DNA of 64,000 nt from Chelativorans sp. (GCF_031180965.1 NZ_JAPSLH010000005.1:1-64000); one strand, 5' to 3'. Shown: positions 47,480-56,346, numbered from the stretch's first letter. The notes: generated by a model from the letters alone, not told the origin. Numbers and translations are program-made.

Positions 47480-48524
47480 TCTGGCCGGAAAGACCGCGGC
47501 GAAACTGGAAGCCCCAGTGCAGGGCCGCCTTTCCGCCCGCGAGCTTGCGATCCGCTACGGGTTTCTCGTCCTGCTCGTGGGGCTCATCGTCTTCTTCTCG
47601 CTTGCGACGCGAGGCTTCACATCGCCGCAAGCCGCGGTGTTCATCCTTCAGTCCGTCTCCATCACCGGCATTCTGGCGCTCGGCGTCACCGCCACCATGG
47701 TGGTGGGCGGCTTCGACCTTTCCATCGGATCCATCGCCACCAGCGCCATGATGGCGGCGGCCTATGTGATGGTGGTGATGGAGCAGAATGCGCTGGTCGC
47801 CGTTGTGGTTTGCCTCGCCATCGGCGCGTTGGTCGGCCTCATCAACGGCCTCATCATCTGCTATATGCGCGTGCCGGATCTTCTGGCCACGCTCGGCATG
47901 ATGTTCCTGCTCATCGGCCTGCAGCGCATCCCGACGGAGGGCCGCTCCATCGCCGCCGGCATGACGATGCCGGACGGCTCGACCGCCGCCGGCACTTTCA
48001 GCGCCAATTTCCTCGCGCTCGGCCGGCACCGCTTCGATTTCTTCATCCCTGATCTGGTGCCGGCTTCGGTCGTGGTGCTGATCGTGCTTGCCGTCCTGAT
48101 TTGGTTCTTTCTCGAATACACGCGCTTCGGCCGCATGATGTATGCGGTCGGCTCGAACGCCCGCGCCGCCGAGTTCGCCGGCGCGCCGGTGAGGGCCTAC
48201 AAGATCTGGGCCTATGTCATCTCGGGCGTCTTCGCCTCCATTGGCGGTATCCTGCTTGCCGCCCGGCTGGGCCGCGGTGACATCGCCTCGGGGAATAATC
48301 TTCTGCTCGACGCCGTCGCCGCGGCATTGATCGGTTTCGCGGTGCTCGGCGCGGCAAAACCAAATGCTTTCGGCACGGCCGTGGGGGCGCTATTCGTGGG
48401 CGTGCTGCTGCAGGGCCTCACCATGATGAACGTGCCCTACTACACGCAGGATTTCGTCAAGGGGGCGGTGCTCGTCATCGCGCTTGTCTTCACCTTCTCG
48501 CTTCTCGGCCGCAAGGGCCGGTAG
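47466..48524 (+). CDS. sugar ABC transporter permease (monosaccharide class)
   Basis: A 352-residue permease with about ten hydrophobic segments. The class motif ALGVTATMVVGGFDLSIGSIATSAMM lies near residue 75, and the coupling segment NARAAEFAGAPVRAYKIWAYV near residue 235. Two adjacent ATG codons are possible starts. Only one permease gene is present, so the channel is probably a homodimer, unlike the two-permease importer earlier in the window. Confidence 0.9.
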   Translation: MMDGDLAGKTAAKLEAPVQGRLSARELAIRYGFLVLLVGLIVFFSLATRGFTSPQAAVFILQSVSITGILALGVTATMVVGGFDLSIGSIATSAMMAAAYVMVVMEQNALVAVVVCLAIGALVGLINGLIICYMRVPDLLATLGMMFLLIGLQRIPTEGRSIAAGMTMPDGSTAAGTFSANFLALGRHRFDFFIPDLVPASVVVLIVLAVLIWFFLEYTRFGRMMYAVGSNARAAEFAGAPVRAYKIWAYVISGVFASIGGILLAARLGRGDIASGNNLLLDAVAAALIGFAVLGAAKPNAFGTAVGALFVGVLLQGLTMMNVPYYTQDFVKGAVLVIALVFTFSLLGRKGR

Positions 48525-48555
48525 TGGAAAAGAATCCGATCAACAGGAGGAGAGC

Positions 48556-49608
48556 ATGATTTTTACGCGTAGAGTTCTGGGCAAGCTGGGGCTTGCGCTG
48601 TTGGGCACGAGTGTCCTTGCGCCCATGGCGGCGGCGCAGGAAAAGCCGGCGCCTTTCGACAACCCGGGCGAAGTCGAGATCGCGCTGGTGCGCTATCTTT
48701 CGACCGGCGACTTCTTCCAGGCCTATCTTTCCGGCGTCGAGGCCCAGGCCAAGGCGCTCGGGGTGAACCTGCGCGTCTTTGACAGCCGCCAGGACGCCGC
48801 GCTCCAGGCCGACATGGTGGACCAGGCGATCGCCCTCGGCGTCGACGGCATCGTCATTCAGCATGGCCTGACCGAATCCATGAAGGAGGCGGCCCAGCGC
48901 GCGGTGGACGCCGGCATCAAGGTCGTGGCCTTCGACGTGAATGTCGAGAACGAAGCCATCCCGCAGATCGAGCAGTCAGACCGCGATCTTGCGCGGCTCG
49001 CACTGGAGCAGGCCATCAAGGACAATGGCGAGAGCTGGAAGGCGGCCTACGTCTACGTTGCCGGCATCGCCCCGCTCGACCGCCGCGACGAGACCTGGCG
49101 GCAGTTCAAGGAGAAATACCCGGGCATCGAGGAAGTGGCGCAGTTCGGCACGCTCGACAACCCGATCGCCAACTCCGTCGCTAACCAGGCCCGCTCGGTG
49201 CTTTCGGCCAACCCGGACATCCAGGTGGTCTTCGCCCCCTATGATGAATTCGCGAAGGGGGTGAAGATCGCCGTTGACGAGGCCGGCCTGTCGAGCGGCA
49301 TCAAGATTTACTCCGCCGACATCTCGACCGCCGACATTGCCGCCATGCGCGAGCCGGGCAGCGCCTGGGCGGCCACCGCTGCCACCAACCCGGCCGTGGT
49401 GGGCGAGGTTTCCGTGCGCGCGCTCGCCATGCTGCTCGCCGGCGAAGACCCCGGCAAGAGCGTCATCGTCCCGCCGACCCTGATCACGCAGCAGCAGCTC
49501 AACGATGAGGACATCAAGAATATGGAGGAGCTGTCTCAGAAGCTGCCGCAGTTCGCCCATGCCGATGTTGCGGTTCCCGCCTGGATGCCGCTCCCGCCGC
49601 GCGACTGA
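48556..49608 (+). CDS. periplasmic sugar-binding protein (ribose-binding-like), probable methylthioribose/deoxypentose receptor
   Basis: A 350-residue binding protein of the ribose-binding class with a signal peptide ending near PMAAAQ. The mature part has VEIALVRYLSTGDFFQAYLSGVEAQAKALG and the repeated VDGIVIQHG and VFAPYDEFAKG segments of the two lobes. The ATG follows CAGGAGGAGAGC. It ends the importer operon and is followed by a strong terminator. Pairing with mtnK and mtnA points to a free pentose-like ligand such as 5-methylthioribose or 5-deoxyribose, which is inferred from context only. Confidence 0.88.
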   Translation: MIFTRRVLGKLGLALLGTSVLAPMAAAQEKPAPFDNPGEVEIALVRYLSTGDFFQAYLSGVEAQAKALGVNLRVFDSRQDAALQADMVDQAIALGVDGIVIQHGLTESMKEAAQRAVDAGIKVVAFDVNVENEAIPQIEQSDRDLARLALEQAIKDNGESWKAAYVYVAGIAPLDRRDETWRQFKEKYPGIEEVAQFGTLDNPIANSVANQARSVLSANPDIQVVFAPYDEFAKGVKIAVDEAGLSSGIKIYSADISTADIAAMREPGSAWAATAATNPAVVGEVSVRALAMLLAGEDPGKSVIVPPTLITQQQLNDEDIKNMEELSQKLPQFAHADVAVPAWMPLPPRD

Positions 49609-49631
49609 TACGCCCAGCATGAAATGAAAAG

Positions 49632-49661
49632 GGGCGGCTCTCGAGCCGCCCTTTCTTTTCC
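49632..49661 (+). terminator. rho-independent terminator of the importer operon
   Basis: Eight-base stem GGGCGGCT / AGCCGCCC with a CTCG loop, followed by TTTCTTTTCC, 23 bases after the binding-protein stop. Confidence 0.8.
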
Positions 49662-49731
49662 GTCCGAGACCATCGCCGCTGAGGGAGCGGAGCAGCCGCG
49701 AGCCGGAATGACGGTCGGATACGCAGCCTCG

Positions 49732-51783
49732 CTACCTCAGCGCGGCCGCGATATTCCCACCGTCCACCGTGGTCACATCCGCGGTGGTCCGCTCCGCGAG
49801 GGCCTGGTGCAGGAAGGCCTGCGCCACATCCTCAGCGCGCACTTCGAGGCCGAGCAGGTTGCCCCCCATATATTCCTTCTCCGAAAGGCCGCGGGCCTTG
49901 GCGCGGCTGGCGATCATCTCGTCGGTCAAAAGCCCGGAGCGGATGCGATCTGCATTCACTGCATTGGAACGGATGCCGAGCGCGCCGTAGTCGACGGCAT
50001 ATTGCCGCGACAGGAACAGGGTCGCCGCTTTGGGCAGGCCGTAGGCCCCAAAATTCGGCCCCGGATTGACCGCCTGCTTGGAGGTGTTGAAGAGCAGCAC
50101 TCCGCCCGTCTTCTGCATCTGGAAGATGCGGACGGCATTCTGCGCGACGCTCTGATGGGCAAAGAAGTTTAGCTCAAAGCTTTTCCGCAATGTTGCGTCG
50201 TCCAACTCGCCGATGCGGCCCTGCCAGGCCGCTCCCGCATTGGGGATCACGATGTCGACGCCGCCAAATGTCTCCACCGCCTTATCGAACGCGGCGCGCA
50301 CATCCGCCGGGTTGGTCACGTCAGCGCCGACACCGGTGGAGTTGTTGCCGGCCTCCTTGGCGGCGGCCTTGGCCTTCTCCGCGTCGACATCGACCACCAC
50401 CACATGCGCGCCCTGGCTTGCGAAGAGCTTCGCCGTCGCCGCGCCGATTGCGCCCGCCCCGCCAGTGACCAGCATCACCTGGCCGGAAAGCGGCTTCGGC
50501 TTGTTGGAAGCGAGCTTCGCCTGCTCCAGCGACCAGTATTCCAGCTCGAACAGGTCAGAGAGCGCAAGCGGGTGGAAGGAGCCCACGGCTTCGGCGCCCG
50601 TCACCGCCTCGATAAGCATCTCGCCCACATCGGCGGCGATTTTTGCTTCCTTCAGGCTGCGGCCATGGCCAAAGAGGCCGAGGCCCCGCACCAGGGTCAG
50701 CCGCGGCATCGGATCGAGCATGGTGCGCTTCACGTCATCGCGCGCATCATTCGTCTCGAAGTACCTGCGATACCGAGCCGAGAACTCCGCGACTTGGTTG
50801 CGGATAACGGTCGCATATTCGTCCAGCTTGCCTGCCTGGGGCGCCGGCAGAACCATCGGCCCGGTCTTGATGCGAATGGAAAGGTCGGGCGTCGAGACGC
50901 CGCGCTTCGCCAATTCTTCCGCCGTCTCGGCATTCACATAGTCGAGGATTTTCGGCGAGGTGCGGAAGTCCGAGATCATGCGGTCGAAGCGGCCCTCGCC
51001 ATGGTCCACCGCTACCGCGCCGCGCAGGTAGGGTGCAATCTCCTGCGGCTTGGCCAGCGAAGCGGGGAGGGCGACCGCCTTGAAGGGATTTCCCTTCTTC
51101 GCGACGAACTCCTCGGCCAGGGTTACGAACTCGATCATGAGATCGTACGCCTTCTTCGCGTCCTCCGCGAAAGTGAAGATGCCGTGCTTGTCGAGGATGA
51201 GGCCGTCAACGCTGGGATCGGCGTCGTAGATGTCGGCCGCCGCCTTGGCGAGATCGAAGCCCGGCTTGATATAGGGCACGAAGCCCAGCCGCCTGCCGAA
51301 GACCTCGCGGCAGAGCGCCTCGCTCTCCTTCTGATCGACCAGCGCCAGGATGGCGGTGGAGTGGGTGTGGTCGACGAATTTGTGCGGCAGAAAGGCGTGC
51401 AGCAGCGTTTCGATGGAGGGGTTGGGCGCATACGGATCGATCAGGTTCGCCCGCTGCATTGCCACCATCGCCTCATCGGAAAGCGACGGCAGCTTCCGAG
51501 CAGCGAGCAGTGCCTCCATCTTCACAGCCGGCAGGCCGGCCGGTTCGATCACGGCCATGTCCCAGCCGCTGCCCTTGACGCAAAGCACGTCCCATTCCTG
51601 CCCGAGAATGTCCGTGGCTTTGGTCTTGAGCGAGGTATTGCCGCCCCCATGCAGCACCAGCCGCGGCTCGCCGCCCAGAAGCCGGGTCGTGTAGACCCTT
51701 AGCGCCAGGTCGCGTGAAACGCCTTTGGCGGCATAGTCGTTGACGAGCTTTTCGGCTTCGCTGTCGTTCCAGAGATTCTGCAT
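49732..51783 (-). CDS. bifunctional class II aldolase / short-chain dehydrogenase (RhaD type)
   Basis: A 683-residue two-domain protein. Residues about 1-400 form a class II aldolase/epimerase domain with LHGGGNTS (45-51) and metal-binding His in VDHTHST (139, 141) and DKHG (200). After a linker, a short-chain dehydrogenase follows with TGGAGAIG (440-447), PNAGA and Tyr581-x3-Lys585 with Ser568. Related proteins act as rhamnulose-1-phosphate aldolase/lactaldehyde dehydrogenase in rhizobia. No rhaI, rhaK or rhaU gene is near. The SorC gene lies 37 bases upstream on the same strand, and mtnK and mtnA are in the same locus. I therefore infer cleavage of 5-methylthioribulose-1-phosphate or 5-deoxyribulose-1-phosphate to DHAP and an aldehyde, which the second domain would oxidise or reduce. 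Confidence 0.87.
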   Translation of the reverse strand: MQNLWNDSEAEKLVNDYAAKGVSRDLALRVYTTRLLGGEPRLVLHGGGNTSLKTKATDILGQEWDVLCVKGSGWDMAVIEPAGLPAVKMEALLAARKLPSLSDEAMVAMQRANLIDPYAPNPSIETLLHAFLPHKFVDHTHSTAILALVDQKESEALCREVFGRRLGFVPYIKPGFDLAKAAADIYDADPSVDGLILDKHGIFTFAEDAKKAYDLMIEFVTLAEEFVAKKGNPFKAVALPASLAKPQEIAPYLRGAVAVDHGEGRFDRMISDFRTSPKILDYVNAETAEELAKRGVSTPDLSIRIKTGPMVLPAPQAGKLDEYATVIRNQVAEFSARYRRYFETNDARDDVKRTMLDPMPRLTLVRGLGLFGHGRSLKEAKIAADVGEMLIEAVTGAEAVGSFHPLALSDLFELEYWSLEQAKLASNKPKPLSGQVMLVTGGAGAIGAATAKLFASQGAHVVVVDVDAEKAKAAAKEAGNNSTGVGADVTNPADVRAAFDKAVETFGGVDIVIPNAGAAWQGRIGELDDATLRKSFELNFFAHQSVAQNAVRIFQMQKTGGVLLFNTSKQAVNPGPNFGAYGLPKAATLFLSRQYAVDYGALGIRSNAVNADRIRSGLLTDEMIASRAKARGLSEKEYMGGNLLGLEVRAEDVAQAFLHQALAERTTADVTTVDGGNIAAALR

Positions 51784-51820
51784 CGTCTTCCTGTCTGCTT
51801 GGTCTTGGCCGGAACGGCCG

Positions 51821-52798
51821 TTATGCAGTTGCCCGGGCGGGCTCGGGTTCAAGGGTGCTGGCCCGCTCGAGCAGGCGCTCCGCCATGCGCGCGGTCAGCA
51901 CGAGATGGGTGAAGAAGCGCCCGTTGATCGCCGCCAGAAGCGGCTCGAATTTCTCATCTTCCTGCACCACCATCAGTCGCCGTGGGATGGCGCGGATGGC
52001 GTCGAAGTCGGCCGAGATCATGCGGCGGTTGTAATCGCATTCGAGAAGCGCGCCGTCGGCGGCGATCACCTGCCCCGCTATTACGCCGACGCCGCCCATC
52101 TGCTTGATCCTGGCAAGTTCCTTCAGGCTCAGCGCGCCGCATTTGACGACATGGCTGTCCTCGTCCAGCGTGCCGACCGTGAAGAGCGCCAGATCGCAGG
52201 AACTGATCCCGTCGAGCTGCTCGTGGATCACGGGCTCCTCCCGCAGTTCCCGCGCCAGCCGCTCCGAAGTCAGCACAAGCGGCGCATAGAAATTGAGGCC
52301 TTTCGCATTGAGCCGCCGCGCGATCTCCATGGTGCATTGGTCCGGGCGGTACGAATAGGGCGAGCCGAGATTGCCGCATAGCTCCACAACGGTGACACCC
52401 TGGCGGTCCGCATAGGACATCGCGTCGGCAATTGCGTAGACGGTGCGGCCCCAGGCCACGCCGACCCGGTCCCCGTTGCGCACCATTTCGAGGAAAACGC
52501 TCGCGGCCAGGGCCGGGATTTCCGCGGCCGGGTCATGGGCAAGGCCGTCCTCGCTCACCAGCCAGACGGTATCGAGCCCGAAGGCGTCCTCGACGCGCCG
52601 CGCCATCATGTCGTTGCGGAAAAGGTCTGTCGATGTGGAAATGGTGACGATGCCCGCCTCGCGGGCCCGGCGCAGGTAAAGGGCTACGGAAGCCCGCGAG
52701 ATATTGAGGCGCCGCGCCACCTCGTCCTGCCGAAGCCCATGGGTATAGTAGAGCCAAGCGGCCTTGTGCACGATCTGATCTGCCGGACGAAGTGCCAT
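51821..52798 (-). CDS. SorC/DeoR-family sugar-responsive transcriptional regulator
   Basis: A 325-residue regulator of the SorC type. The N-terminal helix-turn-helix is GLRQDEVARRLNISRASVALYLRRAREAGIV (residues 21-51). The effector-binding domain has VGVAWGRTVYAIADAM and VVELCGNLG, and later GVGVIAGQ, features that bind phosphorylated sugars in this family. It is the first gene of a two-gene operon with the RhaD-type aldolase. A perfect TTGAC-N4-GTCAA dyad overlaps its own -35 region, and a near copy lies between mtnK and the ABC importer. It is therefore the likely controller of the whole locus, with a sugar 1-phosphate as a reasonable inducer. Confidence 0.88.
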   Translation of the reverse strand: MALRPADQIVHKAAWLYYTHGLRQDEVARRLNISRASVALYLRRAREAGIVTISTSTDLFRNDMMARRVEDAFGLDTVWLVSEDGLAHDPAAEIPALAASVFLEMVRNGDRVGVAWGRTVYAIADAMSYADRQGVTVVELCGNLGSPYSYRPDQCTMEIARRLNAKGLNFYAPLVLTSERLARELREEPVIHEQLDGISSCDLALFTVGTLDEDSHVVKCGALSLKELARIKQMGGVGVIAGQVIAADGALLECDYNRRMISADFDAIRAIPRRLMVVQEDEKFEPLLAAINGRFFTHLVLTARMAERLLERASTLEPEPARATA

Positions 52799-52827
52799 GT
52801 TCTCCTCCGGCTAGACATTATTCATGT

Positions 52828-52844
52828 GCATTGACAAAAGTCAA
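52828..52844 (-). promoter_or_regulatory. operator of the sorC-type gene overlapping its -35
   Basis: Minus-strand TTGACTTTTGTCAATGC contains the perfect dyad TTGAC-TTTT-GTCAA. TTGACT with ATAATG 17 bases later forms a promoter for the regulator gene, so binding here would repress it. Confidence 0.65.
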
Positions 52845-52898
52845 TCAACGCACGCCGCAGACACGCGGCCGCGGATGGCCGAGCCATGGCAGGCCCAC

Positions 52899-52934
52899 AA
52901 AAGAAAAAAGGCTGAAGCGGGAAGCTTCAGCCTT
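52899..52934 (-). terminator. rho-independent terminator after the lipoprotein gene
   Basis: Minus-strand stem AAGGCTGAAGC / GCTTCAGCCTT with a 5-base loop, followed by a long T-rich run (the A-rich stretch seen on the plus strand). Confidence 0.87.
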
Positions 52935-52977
52935 CCGTCCCAGGCGCGCCCGTTATGGCTGCCTCTTTCAGATCCGC

Positions 52978-53244
52978 TCAGTAGCCGCGGGGGCAGGCGG
53001 CGGTGTAGCGGCGGCCATACTGGTCGCGGTAGACGCACTGGCTGCTTCCCTCGGCCGCGCGGCCGACCAGGGCACCGGCGATCGCGCCAACCGCGCCGCC
53101 GACGATCGCGCCTTCAACCTCGTTGCCCGCCACGGCCGCGCCGACCGCGGCGCCGCCGAGACCGCCAATGGCCGCGCCCTGCTGGGTGGGAGTGCAGGCG
53201 GCGGCGGCGAGAAGTAACGGAACCATAACAATGAGCTTCTTCAT
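52978..53244 (-). CDS. small glycine-zipper lipoprotein (YMGG/17-kDa antigen-like)
   Basis: An 88-residue lipoprotein. The N-terminus is a short signal with a lipobox ending AAAAC (Cys17 would be lipidated). The mature part is a glycine zipper with GxxxG-type spacing (GGLGGAAVGAAVAG and AIVGGAVGAIAGALVG, residues about 27-63), then a short basic tail with two Cys residues. Glycine-zipper lipoproteins sit in the outer membrane and may form small oligomers. The start ATG has GGAGAG upstream; the longer frame has no signal sequence. Confidence 0.82.
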   Translation of the reverse strand: MKKLIVMVPLLLAAAACTPTQQGAAIGGLGGAAVGAAVAGNEVEGAIVGGAVGAIAGALVGRAAEGSSQCVYRDQYGRRYTAACPRGY

Positions 53245-53559
53245 GGGACTCTCCAAGATGGCGTTGCACCCGCAACAATTCGCAAAACGGCGATTCGTTC
53301 CGGGGCAGACTGAACGGGCTCGAAGGTCCACTCTCCTGTCTCCTCCGTCAAGTGCCGGATCGTTGCCGCCGGTCATGCCAGTTGATGCGGGTCCAAGGAC
53401 TTCCAACAGGCCCGGGAACACGTCCGGCCTCCGTCCGGAAGGCGGTCTCGTCCCGGCACATCAGCATTGCTCGCTGCCGTGTTCCTGTGGCAAAGAGCGG
53501 CGTAAGATGCCGGCCCGAACCCCCGCAAGCGCGTGGCGAGGCCGCACGCAAGGGCGCCC
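53245..53559. other. 315-base divergent intergenic region
   Basis: It separates the lipoprotein gene from the BacA-type transporter gene. The only structure I see is a small dyad GTTGC-ACCC-GCAAC at 53263-53276, just upstream of the lipoprotein start. No convincing promoter pair, small RNA or coding sequence is visible. Confidence 0.4.
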
Positions 53560-54837
53560 ATGTTCGTATCCTTCTTTCCCCAGCCGAAGCTCTTCTTCAC
53601 GTCCGCAATCGCCTGGAGCCTCCTGGCGGTTTTCTTCTGGTATTTCGGCGGTGCTCAGCTCGGTGCGGCGGTCGGCCTGCCGCCGCTGGGGCCCGGACAG
53701 CAGCCGCCTATCGGGGTGGAGGTCTTCTGGTCGGCGCCGTTCCTGTGGTTCTACATCTACTTCACCCTCGCCGTTCTGCTCTTTTACGCCTTCTGGAGCT
53801 GGTATTCGCCGCATCCCTGGCAGAGATGGTCAATCCTGGGTTCCGCCCTCATCATCTTTGTCGTCTATTTCCAGGTGCAGGTGAGTGTCGCCGTCAACAA
53901 CTGGTACGGCCCCTTCTGGGACTACGTTCAGGGGATCCTGTCCAAGACGGTGACCACGTCCTCCGGCGAGTTCTACAGCCGGGTCGGCAGCTTCGCGGGC
54001 CTTGCGCTGGTCGGCATGAATGTTGCGGTGCTCAACGCCTTCTTCGTCAGCCACTGGATATTCCGCTGGCGCAACGCCATGAACGATTTCTACATGTCCT
54101 ATTGGGACCGTGTGCGCGGGATCGAGGGAGCGTCTCAGCGCGTCCAGGAAGATACGATGCGCTTCTCGCAGATCATGGAGGGGCTGGGCGTCGCCTTCAT
54201 CGATTCCATAATGACGCTCATCGCCTTCATGCCTGTCCTGGTGGCGCTCTCGGCCAATGTGGGCGAGATGCCGCTCGTAGGCACGATTCCGCACCCGCTC
54301 GTCTTTGCCGCGCTTTTCTGGTCGGCGCTGGGGACGGTGGCGCTGGTCATCGCCGGTTATAAGCTGCCGGGGCTGCAATTCCGCAACCAGCGCGTCGAGG
54401 CCGCCTACCGCAAGGAACTCGTCTATGGCGAGGATGATGCGACGAGGGCGGAGCCCGTCAAGGTGCGTGAGTTGTTCGACAATGTCCGGAAAAACTACTT
54501 CCGGCTCTACTTCCACTACGTCTATTTCAACGTCGTCCGGTACACCTACATCCAGGCGAACGGCATCTTCTCGCTGCTCATCCTGGGCCCATCCATCGTC
54601 GCCGGAACGATCACGCTCGGTCTGTTCAACCAGATCAGCTTCGCCTTCACCCAGGTGACCGGCTCTTTCCAGTTCCTTGTGAATTCCTGGTCGACGATCG
54701 TGGAGCTTCTTTCGGTCCACAAGCGCCTGCAGGCATTCGAGGCGAGCATCAGGGGCGAGCCGCTGCCTGACATCGACCAGCACTATCTGGCGCGTGAGCA
54801 GGCGGGGCTGGAGCCCGAGGACCAGCCCGCGGCTTGA
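53560..54837 (+). CDS. bacA: SbmA/BacA-family peptide transporter
   Basis: A 425-residue inner-membrane protein that imports antimicrobial peptides such as Bac7 and, in rhizobia, nodule-specific cysteine-rich peptides. The start [13 protein letters not shown] is the family N-terminus. About eight hydrophobic segments follow, with the conserved [38 protein letters not shown] and [27 protein letters not shown] segments. The length matches BacA rather than the longer ATPase-containing relatives. The ATG has AAGGG upstream. BacA is essential for symbiosis with some legumes but also occurs in non-symbionts, so it does not prove a symbiotic lifestyle. Confidence 0.92.
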   Translation: MFVSFFPQPKLFFTSAIAWSLLAVFFWYFGGAQLGAAVGLPPLGPGQQPPIGVEVFWSAPFLWFYIYFTLAVLLFYAFWSWYSPHPWQRWSILGSALIIFVVYFQVQVSVAVNNWYGPFWDYVQGILSKTVTTSSGEFYSRVGSFAGLALVGMNVAVLNAFFVSHWIFRWRNAMNDFYMSYWDRVRGIEGASQRVQEDTMRFSQIMEGLGVAFIDSIMTLIAFMPVLVALSANVGEMPLVGTIPHPLVFAALFWSALGTVALVIAGYKLPGLQFRNQRVEAAYRKELVYGEDDATRAEPVKVRELFDNVRKNYFRLYFHYVYFNVVRYTYIQANGIFSLLILGPSIVAGTITLGLFNQISFAFTQVTGSFQFLVNSWSTIVELLSVHKRLQAFEASIRGEPLPDIDQHYLAREQAGLEPEDQPAA

Positions 54838-54883
54838 GCGCAAAGCTTTGGCGAACGGCCCGGCGCCTGCGTGATCGCGGGCG

Positions 54884-55855
54884 CTAACCTTTCGGGGCGG
54901 AGCGCTCCGTCTCGTCCAGATATTGCCGGTAGCTGACGCAGCGCACCTCGGCGCGCCCGCAGACTTCCTCGGCAAAGCGCTCCAGCGCCTGCCAGTAGGC
55001 GCCGTTGTTCATCAGCGTGAAATGGAAGCCAAGCTGCAGTGGGACGCGCTCGCTGGAATATTCCCGCTCGAAGGCGGCAAGGAAGGCGTTGAAGGCCCGG
55101 TCTGCGAAAAGTTCCGCCTCGCTCGGCCGCTCCAGGCCGCCCGAATGGCGGACATAAAGATTATAGTCCATGGCGATGATGCGTTTTTCCGCCGGTCCCT
55201 CGGGGATGAGCGGCAGCGAAAAGCGGGCGAGGTCTCCTTTCGTTGCGGGCTTTGCCGGGCCGCGGGAGACGGTGCTCGCATCATAGCGGAAACCCTCCCG
55301 GGCAAGCGCCTCGTAAAGCCTGTCGCTGACGGCAAGATAGGGCGCGCGGAAGCCGGTTACCTCGCCTTCCGCAAAGGCCCGCCACCCGGCGGGCTCGCCT
55401 TCGAGCCCGTTGATCCTCCATGCATCGCGCAGGATCGTGCGGAACTGCCGGAATTCGTCCTGCCAGTCGGAGACGCGCCAGGCGCTGCCGTCGAAATGGC
55501 CGCAGCCGTGATTGGCGATCTCGTGCCCTTCCTGGCGCGCCGACCAGATCTGGCCGAGCCGGAGCCGCACATCCTCGCGCGAGAAGCCGTAGTCGACATT
55601 GGATCGCCCCGCCTTCACGCCGGGCGCCTTGTAGGCCTGGCGGGTCTCGGGCGAGAGCAGGTAGACGCAGGATAGGAAATAGGTGAAGCGCGCGCCGGTC
55701 CGCGCCGCCAGCGCACGGCTCCTCTGCCACTGCTCGATGAAGGAAGCGCCGTCGAAGGAGATGATCACATATTGCGGCGGGCGGTCGGCCGCATGGGAGA
55801 AGGCGCAAGGCAGAAGGAGAAGCGCGAGTGCAAAAAGGCGCAAGAGAAATGACAT
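54884..55855 (-). CDS. secreted polysaccharide deacetylase (NodB/CE4-like)
   Basis: A 323-residue protein with a signal peptide (LLRLFALALLLLPCAFSHAA). The deacetylase features are ISFDGAS (catalytic/metal Asp near residue 35), the metal-binding H-x3-H in NHGCGHF near residue 115, and RAPYLAVSD near residue 170. Near the C-terminus, LGFHFTLMNNGAYW supplies a further conserved His. It should deacetylate a polysaccharide or act on a related amide in the periplasm. It is a single gene convergent with bacA. Confidence 0.85.
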   Translation of the reverse strand: MSFLLRLFALALLLLPCAFSHAADRPPQYVIISFDGASFIEQWQRSRALAARTGARFTYFLSCVYLLSPETRQAYKAPGVKAGRSNVDYGFSREDVRLRLGQIWSARQEGHEIANHGCGHFDGSAWRVSDWQDEFRQFRTILRDAWRINGLEGEPAGWRAFAEGEVTGFRAPYLAVSDRLYEALAREGFRYDASTVSRGPAKPATKGDLARFSLPLIPEGPAEKRIIAMDYNLYVRHSGGLERPSEAELFADRAFNAFLAAFEREYSSERVPLQLGFHFTLMNNGAYWQALERFAEEVCGRAEVRCVSYRQYLDETERSAPKG

Positions 55856-56013
55856 GCAGAATCACCGAACAAACCCCGGCGCCTCCTATGCAGCAATTAT
55901 GGCGCGGGCGGGACCTGTGGCGGGTGCGGTAGAATTGATAAAAGCGCTTGAGGCGGGAGGGCCGATAGCCGCCGAGCCCGACCGTGCCCGCATCTGAACA
56001 TGGAGGAAACTGC

Positions 56014-56346
56014 ATGGACACAGCCAAACGCCCCACCATCGCCCGTATCTGGCGCGGCCGGACCACGCGTGAGCGCGCCGACGAATATGAGGCCTACAAT
56101 TACGAAGCGGGGATCAAGCCGCTGATTGAGAAGGCGCTGGGCGTCCAGACCTTTCGCGAGGACCGCGAGAACGAGACCGAGTTTGTGACCATCTCCTATT
56201 GGGAGAGCGTCGAGGCGATGAGCGTCTTCGCCGGCGAGGATCCCACCAGGATCCATCACCTGGAGCGCGATCCCGAGTTCCTGATAGAATTGCCGAGGGA
56301 GGTGCAGATATTAAGATTGCTGACCAGCCACGGCGTCACCGGCTGA
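56014..56346 (+). CDS. small protein with ABM-like dimeric alpha/beta-barrel fold
   Basis: A 110-residue protein with features of the antibiotic-biosynthesis-monooxygenase-like barrel: a central beta strand ARIWRGRT, a helix with Tyr-rich ERADEYEAYNYEAGI, and TEFVTISYWESVEAMSVFAGED. These small proteins may be oxygenases or simple ligand-binding dimers, and no catalytic residue is evident here. The start follows TGGAGGAAACTGC. It has no operon partner. Confidence 0.72.
   Translation: MDTAKRPTIARIWRGRTTRERADEYEAYNYEAGIKPLIEKALGVQTFREDRENETEFVTISYWESVEAMSVFAGEDPTRIHHLERDPEFLIELPREVQILRLLTSHGVTG

Noticed and set aside
49732-51783. Assignment of the bifunctional aldolase as part of a rhamnose pathway
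   Set aside because: No rhaI, rhaK, rhaU or rhamnose-type ABC genes are nearby, while mtnK and mtnA share the locus and a putative operator. I kept the rhaD likeness as a family statement only.
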